From contig NZ_BMMF01000010.1 in the NCBI RefSeq assembly GCF_014645695.1, positions 159,892 through 223,891 on the forward strand: DNA of 64,000 nucleotides, given 5' to 3'. Positions 49,208 to 57,368 of this stretch are shown here, piece after piece. The first letter of the stretch is position 1. Every line of letters starts with the position of its first letter. Source of the stretch: Salinarimonas ramus. Lineage in GTDB: Bacteria; Pseudomonadota; Alphaproteobacteria; Rhizobiales; Beijerinckiaceae. The notes under the pieces were generated by a model. That model was given only the letters and a program-made list of their open reading frames with translations, ran no database searches and was not told the DNA's origin. The position numbers and the translations under genes are program-made.

Positions 49208-50176
49208 TCACCGCAACTTTTTAGCGTACCCGTACTCCACAGACCCCGACACGTCGTGCAGCGGTCGCTCCTCGCCGAAGCGCGTGAAGCCCAAGCGCTC
49301 GTAGAGGCGGTGGGCCTTGGTGAAGCGGGTGTCGGTGAAGAGCTGCAGCCGATGCGCGCCGCGGGCGCGAGCGGTCTCCTCCACGAGCGAGACGAGACCG
49401 GCGGCGAGGCCGCGGCGGCGCTGATCGCCGCGGACGTAGAGCTTCGTCAGCTCGGCGACGCCGTCCGCATCAGGCCCCTTGATGCCGCAGAACGCACGCA
49501 CGCGCCCATTGCGATCCTCCACGACCCACATCGTCGTCCCGGCCGCCGAAAGCAGGCTGCGCGGCCGCACGAGCTCCGGGTAGTCGCCGTGCGGGTCGAC
49601 GTAGCAGCCGGGATATTCGGCGAAGGCGAGCGTGAGGAGGCCGAGCATGTCCTGCGCGTCCGCGTCCGTGACGAGGCGCGGCACGGGGCGCTCGGGGCGG
49701 CGCATGACGACGGCCTCGAGGTCGTCGCGCCCGCCGCAGCCCTTCGCCGGGCGATCCAGGACGAACCCCTCGCGCTCGTAGAAGCGGATCGCGTCCACAT
49801 TGCGCGGCTCGACCTCGAGCCACACGTCCCGCTCGGCGAGGCGGGCGAGCGTCTCCTCGAGGAGGCGCTTGCCGATGCCCCGGCCTTCCGTGCCGGGAGC
49901 GACGTAGAGCCGCCGCAGGCAGGCCTCGCCGGCATCGTCCACCTGGCCGAGGGAGGAGCCGAGCACCGCGCCCCCCTCACCTTCCGCCAGCAGGAAAACG
50001 GAGCCCGGCCGGTCGACCTGGCGCGCGAGCGCATCCAGCGCGTGCCAGCGATCGGTGATCTCCGCGACCTTCGCGGCACCATGGAAGCGATCGTAGGTCG
50101 CGTGCCAGCTCGCCACCAGCGCCGCCCGCACGGCGGCGAGGTCCTCGCGGGCGACGGGCCGGATCGCGGGCGTCAT
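49208..50176 (-). CDS. Tandem GNAT acetyltransferase (two GNAT domains)
   Basis: The frame stays open to 51676, but ATG 50176 overlaps the gatB stop (ATGA), giving 322 residues. Domain 1 (1-160) contains [20 protein letters not shown], the CoA loop [20 protein letters not shown] and [12 protein letters not shown]. Domain 2 (168-322) contains [20 protein letters not shown] and [20 protein letters not shown]. Both retain the R/Q-x-x-G-x-G/A acetyl-CoA loop, so both may be active. The substrate is unknown. Co-translation with gatB is unusual and may only reflect packing. Confidence 0.87.
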   Translation of the reverse strand: MTPAIRPVAREDLAAVRAALVASWHATYDRFHGAAKVAEITDRWHALDALARQVDRPGSVFLLAEGEGGAVLGSSLGQVDDAGEACLRRLYVAPGTEGRGIGKRLLEETLARLAERDVWLEVEPRNVDAIRFYEREGFVLDRPAKGCGGRDDLEAVVMRRPERPVPRLVTDADAQDMLGLLTLAFAEYPGCYVDPHGDYPELVRPRSLLSAAGTTMWVVEDRNGRVRAFCGIKGPDADGVAELTKLYVRGDQRRRGLAAGLVSLVEETARARGAHRLQLFTDTRFTKAHRLYERLGFTRFGEERPLHDVSGSVEYGYAKKLR

Positions 50177-51645
50177 TCGATACCGAGCTTCTGCTTGACG
50201 ATGGCGTTGACCGCCTGCGGGTTGGCCTTGCCGCCGGTGGACTTCATCACCTGGCCGACGAACCAGCCGGCGAGCGTCGGCTTGGCCTTGGCCTGCTCGA
50301 CCTTGTCGGGGTTGGCCGCGATCACCTCGTCCACAGCCGCCTCGATGGCGCCGGTGTCGGTGACCTGCTTCATGCCGCGCTCCTCGACGATCGCCTTGGG
50401 CGAGCCACCCTGCGCCCAGACGATCTCGAAAACGTCCTTGGCGATCTTGCCGGAGATCGTCTCGTCGGCGATGAGGTCCACGATCTCGCCCAGCTGCGCG
50501 GCGGAGACGGGCGACGCCGTGATCTCCAGGCCCTCCTTGTTGAGGCGACCGAACAGCTCGTTGATCACCCAGTTCGCCGCGGCCTTGCCGTCGCGGCCCT
50601 TCGCCACCGCCTCGAAATAGTCCGCCTGCTCGCGATCGGCGACGAGGACGCCGGCATCGTAGGTCGAGAGGCCGTAATCGGAGACGAAGCGCGCCTTCTT
50701 CTCGTCGGGCAGCTCCGGCAGGTGGCGGGCGAGCTCGTCGACGAAATCCTGGTCGAGCTCGAGCGGCAGGAGGTCGGGATCGGGGAAATAGCGGTAGTCG
50801 TGCGCCTCCTCCTTGGAGCGCATGGAGCGCGTCTCGCCCTTGCCCGGGTCGAACAGCCGCGTCTCCTGGTCGATCTTGCCACCGTCCTCGAGGATGCCGA
50901 TCTGGCGGCGCGCCTCGTACTCGATGGACTGGCCGATGAAGCGGATCGAGTTGACGTTCTTGATCTCGCAGCGCGTGCCGAGCCCCTCGCCGGGGCGGCG
51001 CACGGAGACGTTCACGTCCGCGCGCAGGTTGCCCTTCTCCATGTCGCCGTCGCAGGTGCCGAGATAGCGCAGAATGGTGCGCAGCTTCGACACGTAGGCC
51101 TTCGCCTCCTCGGAGGAGCGCATGTCGGGCTTGGAGACGATCTCCATGAGCGCGACGCCCGAGCGGTTGAGGTCGACATAGGACATCGTGGGGTGCAGGT
51201 CGTGGATCGACTTGCCGGCGTCCTGCTCGAGGTGCAGGCGCTCGATGCCCACCGTGAAGGACGGCCCGTCGAGCATGTCCACCACGACCTCGCCTTCGCC
51301 CACGATGGGGTGCTTGTACTGCGAGATCTGGTAGCCCTGCGGCAGGTCGGGGTAGAAATAGTTCTTGCGGTCGAAGATCGAGCGCAGGTTGATCTGCGCC
51401 TTGAGCCCCAGCCCCGTGCGCACCGCCTGGCGGACGCATTCGAGATTGATCACCGGCAGCATTCCGGGCATCGCCGCGTCGACGAGGGACACGTGCGAGT
51501 TCGGCGCCGCGCCGAAGCCGGTGGACGCGCCGGAGAACAGCTTGGCCTGGGAGTTCACCTGGGCATGGATCTCCATGCCGATGACGACTTCCCAGTCGCC
51601 GGTGGCGCCTTTGATGAGCTTCTTGGGATCGACGGGGGCGTTCAT
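50173..51645 (-). CDS. gatB: Aspartyl/glutamyl-tRNA amidotransferase subunit B
   Basis: 490 residues, normal length. GatB hallmarks: [20 protein letters not shown] near residue 20, [20 protein letters not shown] near 55, [20 protein letters not shown] near 90, and [20 protein letters not shown] near 275. The C-terminal YqeY-like tail ([20 protein letters not shown]) binds tRNA. With GatA and GatC it amidates Glu-tRNA(Gln) or Asp-tRNA(Asn). gatA and gatC are not within the 160 nt upstream; that strand is divergent there. Confidence 0.97.
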   Translation of the reverse strand: MNAPVDPKKLIKGATGDWEVVIGMEIHAQVNSQAKLFSGASTGFGAAPNSHVSLVDAAMPGMLPVINLECVRQAVRTGLGLKAQINLRSIFDRKNYFYPDLPQGYQISQYKHPIVGEGEVVVDMLDGPSFTVGIERLHLEQDAGKSIHDLHPTMSYVDLNRSGVALMEIVSKPDMRSSEEAKAYVSKLRTILRYLGTCDGDMEKGNLRADVNVSVRRPGEGLGTRCEIKNVNSIRFIGQSIEYEARRQIGILEDGGKIDQETRLFDPGKGETRSMRSKEEAHDYRYFPDPDLLPLELDQDFVDELARHLPELPDEKKARFVSDYGLSTYDAGVLVADREQADYFEAVAKGRDGKAAANWVINELFGRLNKEGLEITASPVSAAQLGEIVDLIADETISGKIAKDVFEIVWAQGGSPKAIVEERGMKQVTDTGAIEAAVDEVIAANPDKVEQAKAKPTLAGWFVGQVMKSTGGKANPQAVNAIVKQKLGIE

Positions 51646-51806
51646 CGGCTCTCGGTCCTCGTGTGCGTCGCATCACGGGTTAGCGCTCTCTCGCGCGCGC
51701 TTCAAGTCGGGAGCGACGCCCGGGCGGGCGCGAGCGCGCGAAACCCCAGCGTCCGCGGCGGCGTTGTGGAGCCACAGCCCGCCGCAAGAGCCGAAAGGAG
51801 GCCGAG

Positions 51807-52277
51807 ATGGCGACGAACGACGGCCGCAATCCCGCCGATCCCCGCACCCCGCATGCCGGGCGCGACCCCATGGTCGATCCCGCACCCGGTCCCTCCACCG
51901 ATCCGTTCGGGACGCGTCCCGGCGAGATCCGCCCCGGCGAGACGACCCGCGGGGCCGGGCCCGATCCCGCGCCCGCCGATCCCGTTCACGCCCGCACCGA
52001 CCCGACCTACCCCGGCGCCCCGGCACAGGAGAGCCGCGCGACGCGCGACGACCGCATGGCTCGGCCCGCCCGCTCGTCGTCCGGCGCGGCCTGGGGCTGG
52101 GCGATCGGCGCCGTCGTGGTGATCGCGGCCGTGCTCGCCTTCTTCCTGATGGACGGCTACGAGGCGAGCGACGTTCCGGTCACCGGCGCCATCGAGCAGC
52201 CGGCTCCCGCGCCGGTCCCGATCGATCCGCAGGCCGACACGCCGGTCGCACCGGCCGAGCCGATCGAGGCGCAGTGA
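51807..52277 (+). CDS. Single-pass membrane protein, proline-rich, unknown function
   Basis: 156 residues from an ATG behind GGAGG. About 90 N-terminal residues are proline/aspartate/arginine-rich and likely disordered. One membrane helix follows (AWGWAIGAVVVIAAVLAFFL, about residues 93-113), then a 40-residue proline/alanine-rich periplasmic tail. No recognised domain. Divergent from gatB; ends at a strong hairpin facing the pyruvate-kinase-like gene. Confidence 0.7.
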   Translation: MATNDGRNPADPRTPHAGRDPMVDPAPGPSTDPFGTRPGEIRPGETTRGAGPDPAPADPVHARTDPTYPGAPAQESRATRDDRMARPARSSSGAAWGWAIGAVVVIAAVLAFFLMDGYEASDVPVTGAIEQPAPAPVPIDPQADTPVAPAEPIEAQ

Positions 52278-52285
52278 TGCAGCCG

Positions 52286-52317
52286 TCCTCGCGAGCCTTT
52301 CGCGCGGCTCGCGAGGA
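52286..52317. terminator. Perfect 12-bp hairpin between convergent genes
   Basis: TCCTCGCGAGCC (52286-52297), an 8-nt loop, and GGCTCGCGAGGA (52306-52317), filling most of the 51-nt gap between 52277 and 52329. Symmetrical, so it can serve both genes. No U-tract. Confidence 0.7.
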
Positions 52318-52328
52318 TGGGCATCCGC

Positions 52329-53804
52329 TCACCAGGTCCGCAGGGCTCTTAGCGTGGGCGTCTTCTTCGATTGATGCTCACCCATGCGGCGGAACAAGCC
52401 GTCCAGCGCCTCGATCGCCGCCGTGACGTTCGGGCCCTTGTTGAGCATCACGCATTCGGCCCGCGCCGCCATCGCGGCGTCCGTCATCTCCCCGCGCGAC
52501 GGGAGGCCGGACTTGACCAGCCGCTCCAGTACCTGCGTCGCCCAGATCACCGGCACATGCGCGGCCTCCGCGAGCCAGAGCAGTTCCTCCTGCATCTCAG
52601 CCAGCCGCGCGAAGCCGATCTCGACCGCGAGGTCGCCGCGCGCGATCATGACCGCGAAGGGCTGGTGGCCGGCGGCCGCGACGATGATCTCCGGCAGGTT
52701 GCGCACGGCGACGGGCGTCTCGATCTTCGCCACGAGCCCGATCTCTCTCCAGCGTGGCGTGCGCGCGGCGAGTTCGCGCTGCAGGCGCGCGATGTCGTCG
52801 GCGGTCTGCACGAAGGAATAGCCGATCATGTCCGCATGGGCGCAGACGAAGTCGAGATCGGCCCGGTCCTTGGCGGTCAGCGGATCGAGGGCGAGGACCG
52901 TCTCCGGGAAATTCAGGCCCTTCTCGGGCTTCAGCCGCGCGCCGCCGAGCTTGGCCTGATCGATCGCCACCACGAGGCCGTCATGCGCGCGCCCCGTCAC
53001 CCGCCCGGAGAAGCGCCCGTCGTCGACGGCGACGCGGGCGCCCTCCCCGATCGCGTCGAAGATGTCGGGCGCGGTGCACGTCGCCTGGAAGGGAAAGGTC
53101 GTCGCGAAGCCCGGTGCGAGGGTCCGGCCCAGCAGCAATCGGTCGCCCACGCCGATGCGGGCACGGTCGTCGGCGACGAGCACCTCCCCGGTCCGGATCT
53201 TCGGCCCCGCAATGTCCATGAGGATGCGAAGCCGCCGGCCCATGCGCTCCTCGCTCGCGCGGACATGGTCGATCATCGCCGCCCAGGCGTCCGGGCCGTC
53301 ATGGGCGCAATTGATGCGCACGGCGTCCGCTCCGGCGTCCGCGATCCCCTGCACGAGCGAGGGGTCGCTCGCGGCCTCGCTCGGGAGGGTGACGAGGATG
53401 CGGCCCTGGCGCTCGGCCCGCGGGGGGCCGAACAGCCGATCGGTCGCCGCGTGCAGGCGCGTCTCGCCGCGGAAGAACTGCCGCGGGCTCGGCGCCGGCC
53501 TCGGCGGGGTCTCTCCCGCGAGCGCGGCGAGGGCGACGATGGTGGCGTCGAGCGTCGCGAGCACGCGCCCCTCCAGGCGTCCGAGCGAGGAGAGCCCGCG
53601 CAGCATGAGCGCACGCTGGAGCGCGCGGTGATCGCGTTTGCGCAGAGCGAGGTAGTGGGCGAGGTTCAGCGCACCGACGGCGAAGGGCGTGCGGGCGAGA
53701 TCGGCGTGCCAACCCGCCCAGCGTGCACGCCCCTCGCGCGCGACCTCGTCGCGCAGCGCCACGAGTTCACCCAGGACCGCCCGCGTCTCTCCACCGTCCG
53801 TCAT
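52329..53804 (-). CDS. Pyruvate-kinase-like protein with N-terminal extension and no C-domain
   Basis: 491 residues. About 130 N-terminal residues (NLAHYLALRKRDHRALQRAL region) have no counterpart in ordinary pyruvate kinases. Then the barrel and B domain: RILVTLPSEAASDPSLVQGI, RINCAHDGPDAW (usually R-x-N-F-S-H-G), ILMDIAGPKIRTGEV, KPEKGLNFPETVLAL, catalytic Lys and Glu in GLVAKIETPVAVRNL, MIARGDLAVEIGFARL, and IWATQVLERLVKSGLPSRGE. The sequence ends soon after the barrel, so the allosteric C-terminal domain is missing. Catalysis is plausible, regulation by sugar phosphates unlikely. Confidence 0.82.
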   Translation of the reverse strand: MTDGGETRAVLGELVALRDEVAREGRARWAGWHADLARTPFAVGALNLAHYLALRKRDHRALQRALMLRGLSSLGRLEGRVLATLDATIVALAALAGETPPRPAPSPRQFFRGETRLHAATDRLFGPPRAERQGRILVTLPSEAASDPSLVQGIADAGADAVRINCAHDGPDAWAAMIDHVRASEERMGRRLRILMDIAGPKIRTGEVLVADDRARIGVGDRLLLGRTLAPGFATTFPFQATCTAPDIFDAIGEGARVAVDDGRFSGRVTGRAHDGLVVAIDQAKLGGARLKPEKGLNFPETVLALDPLTAKDRADLDFVCAHADMIGYSFVQTADDIARLQRELAARTPRWREIGLVAKIETPVAVRNLPEIIVAAAGHQPFAVMIARGDLAVEIGFARLAEMQEELLWLAEAAHVPVIWATQVLERLVKSGLPSRGEMTDAAMAARAECVMLNKGPNVTAAIEALDGLFRRMGEHQSKKTPTLRALRTW

Positions 53805-53868
53805 CCGCCCCTCCCGTCACGACGCAGAGCGGGCTAACGGAGGACGACGACAGGACGATGTCGGCGCC

Positions 53869-56043
53869 TCACCCCGAGGCTGGGACCCGCTGGCGCTTGC
53901 GGTCGGCGCGCACGTTCCAGACGAAGATCGCGATGACGCCGACGGCGCCGACCGTCTCGATGATCGTGTTGTTGGGCCAGATCAGCGCCACGCCCGCGGC
54001 GAAGAGCAGGATGCGCAGGGGCCAGTTCAGCGGCGCCTCCATGTGCCCCTCGATGGCCGCGCCGAGCGCGTAGACGCCCACCACGGCGATGACGAAGATG
54101 TGCGCCACCTCGAGCGGCGGGCCGCCGAGGAACTGCGTGTAAGCGAACAGGATCGGCATCAGGTAGAGGCCCTTGGCCACCTTCCACGAGACGAGGCCCG
54201 TCGCCATCGGCGGCGTCTTGGCGATGGCCGCGGCGGCGAAGGCCGTGAGGCAGACGGGTGGCGTCACGTTCGAATCCTGGCTGAGCCAGAAGATGATCAT
54301 GTGCGCGGAGAGGAGCGCGAGCTTCACCGTGACGGGGTCGAGAACCTGCGGATAGACCAGGGTGAGCACCTCCGGCGGCATCGCCGCGATGAAGGCGGTG
54401 GCGGCATCGCGCGTCATCGGCGCGGCGAGCGCGGTCATCGCGTTGGGGTCGGCGAGCATGAGCGTCATGCGCGCGGCCTCCGGGACGCCGCCGGCGACGA
54501 GGACGTCGATGAGCGCGTTGTTCTGGATGAGCGCGTGCAGCGCCGGCGCCGAGAGCGTGGCGAGCACGATGTAGGACGCTGTCACCGGCAGGCCCATGCC
54601 GAGCACGAGCGAGGCGAGCGCGATGAGGGTGAGCGCGATGAGCAGGTTGTTGCCGGCCCATTCATTGATCATGAGCGAGAAGGTGTTGCCCACGCCCGTC
54701 ATGGCGATGACGTTGATGACGAGGCCCACCGCCACGAGCAGCACCGCGGTCATGATCATGTTCTGCGCGCCGAGCGCCAGCGCGTCGAGGATCGCCTTCG
54801 GCCCCATGCGGTTCGGCGTCAGCCAGGAGGCGGCGATGCACGCGAGGATGGCGAATCCGGCGGCGTAGACCGGCGTATAGCCGGCGATCAGGAGGCCGAT
54901 GAGCACGGCGACGGGGATGAGGAAGGACGGCCCACCCTTCTTGAGCACCTCCCACGCCGTCGGCGCGTCGGGGTCGTTGGCGACGAGGTTGCGCTTCTTC
55001 GCCTCGATGCGCACGAAGAAGGCCACCGACAGGAAGTAGACGATCGCCGGCAGCAGGCTCACCGCGGCGATCTCGAGGTAGGAGATCTGCGTGTAGGTCG
55101 CCATCACGAAGGCGCCGGCGCCCATGATCGGCGGCATCAGGCCGCCACCCGTCGAGGCGGCCGCCTCGACGCCCGCCGCGAATTTCGGCGGGAAGCCCGC
55201 GCGCTTCATCAGGGGAATGGTGATGACGCCGGTGGAGACGGTGTTCGCCACCGCCGAGCCGGAAATCGTGCCGGTGAGGCCCGACGACATCACCGCCACG
55301 AAGCCAGGACCGCCGACGAACCGCCCGGCGACGGCGCGGGCGAGGTCGATGATGAACTCGCCCGCCCCCGAGCGCACCAGGAAGGCGCCGAAGAGGATGA
55401 ACAGGAAGACGAAGGTCGCCGAGATCAGCGCGATCGAGCCGAACATGCCCTCGTCGGAGAAGACCGAGCGGAACAGCAGCGTCTCCGTCGACAGGCCCGC
55501 GAATCGAAACACGCCGGGTGCCGACGGGCCCCACCAGACGACGTAGGTGAGCGCGATCAGGATCAGGCAGGGAATGATCAGGCCGGTGGCGCGGCGCGTC
55601 AGCTCGATGGCACCGCCGATGACGATGAAGGCGAGAACGTAGTCGACGTTGGAGAGCCGGACGCCGCGGTCGTAGATCGCGTTCTGGTTCGAGATCAGCC
55701 ACAGCGTCGCCACGGCGACGACGATGCCGAAGGCGATGTCGAAGGCGAGGACGGCGCGGGTGGCGCCGGGGCTGCGCGTGCGAATCAGCGGATAGCGCAT
55801 CGAGCAGAGGAAGGCGAAGCCGGCGAAATGGATCGCGGTGAGCCAGACCTGGTCGAAGGTGCCCAGCGTGTTGACCCAGATGTGGTAGAGCGCGAGCGCG
55901 ATGCCGACGACCCAGGCGACACGCCCGATGAGGGTGCCTTCGAAGGAGCGCACATGCGCTTCGACCTCGCCCTGGGCGTCCTTCTCGGTGTGGTGCTTCT
56001 CGTCGGCGGCGGGATCGAGGCGAGGCTGGGGCGCGTCGGTCAT
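53869..56043 (-). CDS. TRAP transporter fused permease, TAXI type
   Basis: 724 residues. An N-terminal 4-helix DctQ-like part (about 40-190) is fused to a 12-helix DctM-like part, the arrangement of 4TM/12TM permeases that work with TAXI receptors. Signatures include SGLTGTISGSAVANTVSTGV, GGGLMPPIMGAGAFVMATYT, LGMGLPVTASYIVLATLSAP and SQDSNVTPPVCLTAFAAAAI. It lies behind its receptor gene, separated by a hairpin that may set the receptor:permease ratio. Substrates of TAXI systems are mostly unknown; glutamate and other carboxylates have been reported. Confidence 0.93.
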   Translation of the reverse strand: MTDAPQPRLDPAADEKHHTEKDAQGEVEAHVRSFEGTLIGRVAWVVGIALALYHIWVNTLGTFDQVWLTAIHFAGFAFLCSMRYPLIRTRSPGATRAVLAFDIAFGIVVAVATLWLISNQNAIYDRGVRLSNVDYVLAFIVIGGAIELTRRATGLIIPCLILIALTYVVWWGPSAPGVFRFAGLSTETLLFRSVFSDEGMFGSIALISATFVFLFILFGAFLVRSGAGEFIIDLARAVAGRFVGGPGFVAVMSSGLTGTISGSAVANTVSTGVITIPLMKRAGFPPKFAAGVEAAASTGGGLMPPIMGAGAFVMATYTQISYLEIAAVSLLPAIVYFLSVAFFVRIEAKKRNLVANDPDAPTAWEVLKKGGPSFLIPVAVLIGLLIAGYTPVYAAGFAILACIAASWLTPNRMGPKAILDALALGAQNMIMTAVLLVAVGLVINVIAMTGVGNTFSLMINEWAGNNLLIALTLIALASLVLGMGLPVTASYIVLATLSAPALHALIQNNALIDVLVAGGVPEAARMTLMLADPNAMTALAAPMTRDAATAFIAAMPPEVLTLVYPQVLDPVTVKLALLSAHMIIFWLSQDSNVTPPVCLTAFAAAAIAKTPPMATGLVSWKVAKGLYLMPILFAYTQFLGGPPLEVAHIFVIAVVGVYALGAAIEGHMEAPLNWPLRILLFAAGVALIWPNNTIIETVGAVGVIAIFVWNVRADRKRQRVPASG

Positions 56044-56157
56044 GGGAGGCTGTGTCCTATCGCAGCGTCAGGCACTGCGCGATGCCGCATGAACCGGTCC
56101 GACGCAACATGCATTTCGGTGTCCGGCGCACGCCTGCCGCTCGTCGCGCCGAAAGGT

Positions 56158-56183
56158 GGAGGGCGGCACGGATGCCGCCCTCC
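56158..56183 (-). repeat. Intercistronic hairpin between TAXI receptor and permease genes
   Basis: GGAGGGCGGC (56158-56167), loop of 6 nt, GCCGCCCTCC (56174-56183): a perfect 10-bp stem 16-41 nt downstream of the receptor stop and 115 nt before the permease ATG. Such stems after binding-protein genes often stabilise the upstream mRNA or terminate part of the transcripts. Confidence 0.6.
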
Positions 56184-56198
56184 CGGAGATGTCGGCGA

Positions 56199-57221
56199 TC
56201 AGGGGCGCAGACGATCCGGGACCGTCAGGCCCGCCTCCTCGTAATAGCGCAGCGCGCCCGGATGCAGCGGCAGCGGCAGGCCGGAGAGCGCGTTGTCGAG
56301 GCTCATCTCGTTGGTGGCGGGGTGGATCGCCTGCAGGAACGGCAGGTTCTCGTAGATCGCCTTCGTGATGAGGTAGACCGTCTCCTCGGGCACGTCCGCG
56401 TTGACGGCGAGGAAGTTCGGCTGCGCGATCGTGGTCACGTCCGCGTCCTGCGAGGGATAGGTGCCCGCCGGGATCGGGTAGGCGGTCCACAGGTCCTCGA
56501 AGGAGCCGTTCGCCTCGGCGATCTGCGCGTCGTCGAAGCCGAGCAGCTCGATGCCGTCGCCCATGGCGGCGAAGGCGCGCGTCACGGCGGAGACGGGCAC
56601 GCCGGCGGGGGTCGACATGGCCACGATCTGGCCGTTCTGGAGGGCATCCGCGGAGGGGTTGTAGCCCATGTAGGCGAGCTCGAACTCCTCCAGCGGCATG
56701 CCCAGATTGGCCATGATCACCTCGTTCGAGCCGATCGTGCCGGAATTCTGCAGGCCCATCGAGACCGCCTGACCGGTCACGTTCCCCATGTCGGAGATCG
56801 TGCCCGTCTCGGCGTGCTCGCTGAGAATGACGAAGTGCTCCACGTTGGGCCACAGCTGCGCGATGGAGCGCAGGTTCTCCTGCGGGCCGGATTCCTCGAT
56901 CGGGCCGGATCCCTGGCGGGCGTAGGCGCCGAAGAGGCCCTGGAGAATGGCGAACTGGGCCTCGCCGTCGCGCAGGAGGCGGATGTTCTCGCCCGAGCCG
57001 GCCGAGTTGATGGCCGACATGTTGATGCCCTCCTGATTCTGGAGGCGCACCTTCACGAGCGTCGCGATGGCGACGCCGACGGGGTAGTAGGTGCCGCCGG
57101 TCGAGGCGGTGGCGAGCAGGTAGTCCTGGCTCTCCTGGGCGCTGGCCGCATGGGGCACGAGCGAGAGCATCGTGCCGGCCATCACGGCGGCGAGGAACGT
57201 ACGCTTCGTCGAATTGGCCAT
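56199..57221 (-). CDS. TAXI-family TRAP transporter solute receptor
   Basis: 340 residues with a signal peptide ending HAASAQ. The mature protein begins QDYLLATASTGGTYYPVGVA, the typical TAXI entrance (TGGTYYP), followed by SAINSAGSGENIRLLRDGEA, then FAILQGLFGAYARQG. The C-terminal part includes TIAQPNFLAVNADVPEETVY and HPGALRYYEEAGL. It captures the substrate in the periplasm for the fused permease encoded next. Preceded on the same strand by the AsmA-like gene, but a terminator lies between. Confidence 0.93.
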   Translation of the reverse strand: MANSTKRTFLAAVMAGTMLSLVPHAASAQESQDYLLATASTGGTYYPVGVAIATLVKVRLQNQEGINMSAINSAGSGENIRLLRDGEAQFAILQGLFGAYARQGSGPIEESGPQENLRSIAQLWPNVEHFVILSEHAETGTISDMGNVTGQAVSMGLQNSGTIGSNEVIMANLGMPLEEFELAYMGYNPSADALQNGQIVAMSTPAGVPVSAVTRAFAAMGDGIELLGFDDAQIAEANGSFEDLWTAYPIPAGTYPSQDADVTTIAQPNFLAVNADVPEETVYLITKAIYENLPFLQAIHPATNEMSLDNALSGLPLPLHPGALRYYEEAGLTVPDRLRP

Positions 57222-57304
57222 CGAGTCCTCCCAATTGCGCGGCCTTGCCGCGTTTCGTCGTATTTAGAATGGGCGCTCGCCCCCGGGTCAACCGCGCGAG
57301 GCGG

Positions 57305-57353
57305 CGAAAAGGGCCGAGCTCGGCCGTTTTCGTGTGCGGCATGGTTGCCGCAC
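57305..57353. terminator. Bidirectional intrinsic terminator plus second hairpin after the AsmA-like gene
   Basis: GGCCGAGCTCGGCC (57312-57325) is a perfect palindrome flanked by AAAA on the left and TTTT on the right, so both strands read a GC stem followed by a U-tract. Next to it GTGCGGC-N6-GCCGCAC (57334-57353) forms a second stem. Together they should end the AsmA-like transcript before the TAXI receptor gene. Confidence 0.75.
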
Positions 57354-57368
57354 CGTTCCTCCCCTACG

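Noticed and set aside
53689..56092. Plus-strand open frame of 851 codons antisense to the TAXI permease
   Set aside because: Low-complexity charged product, no ribosome site; the opposite strand encodes an unmistakable TRAP permease.
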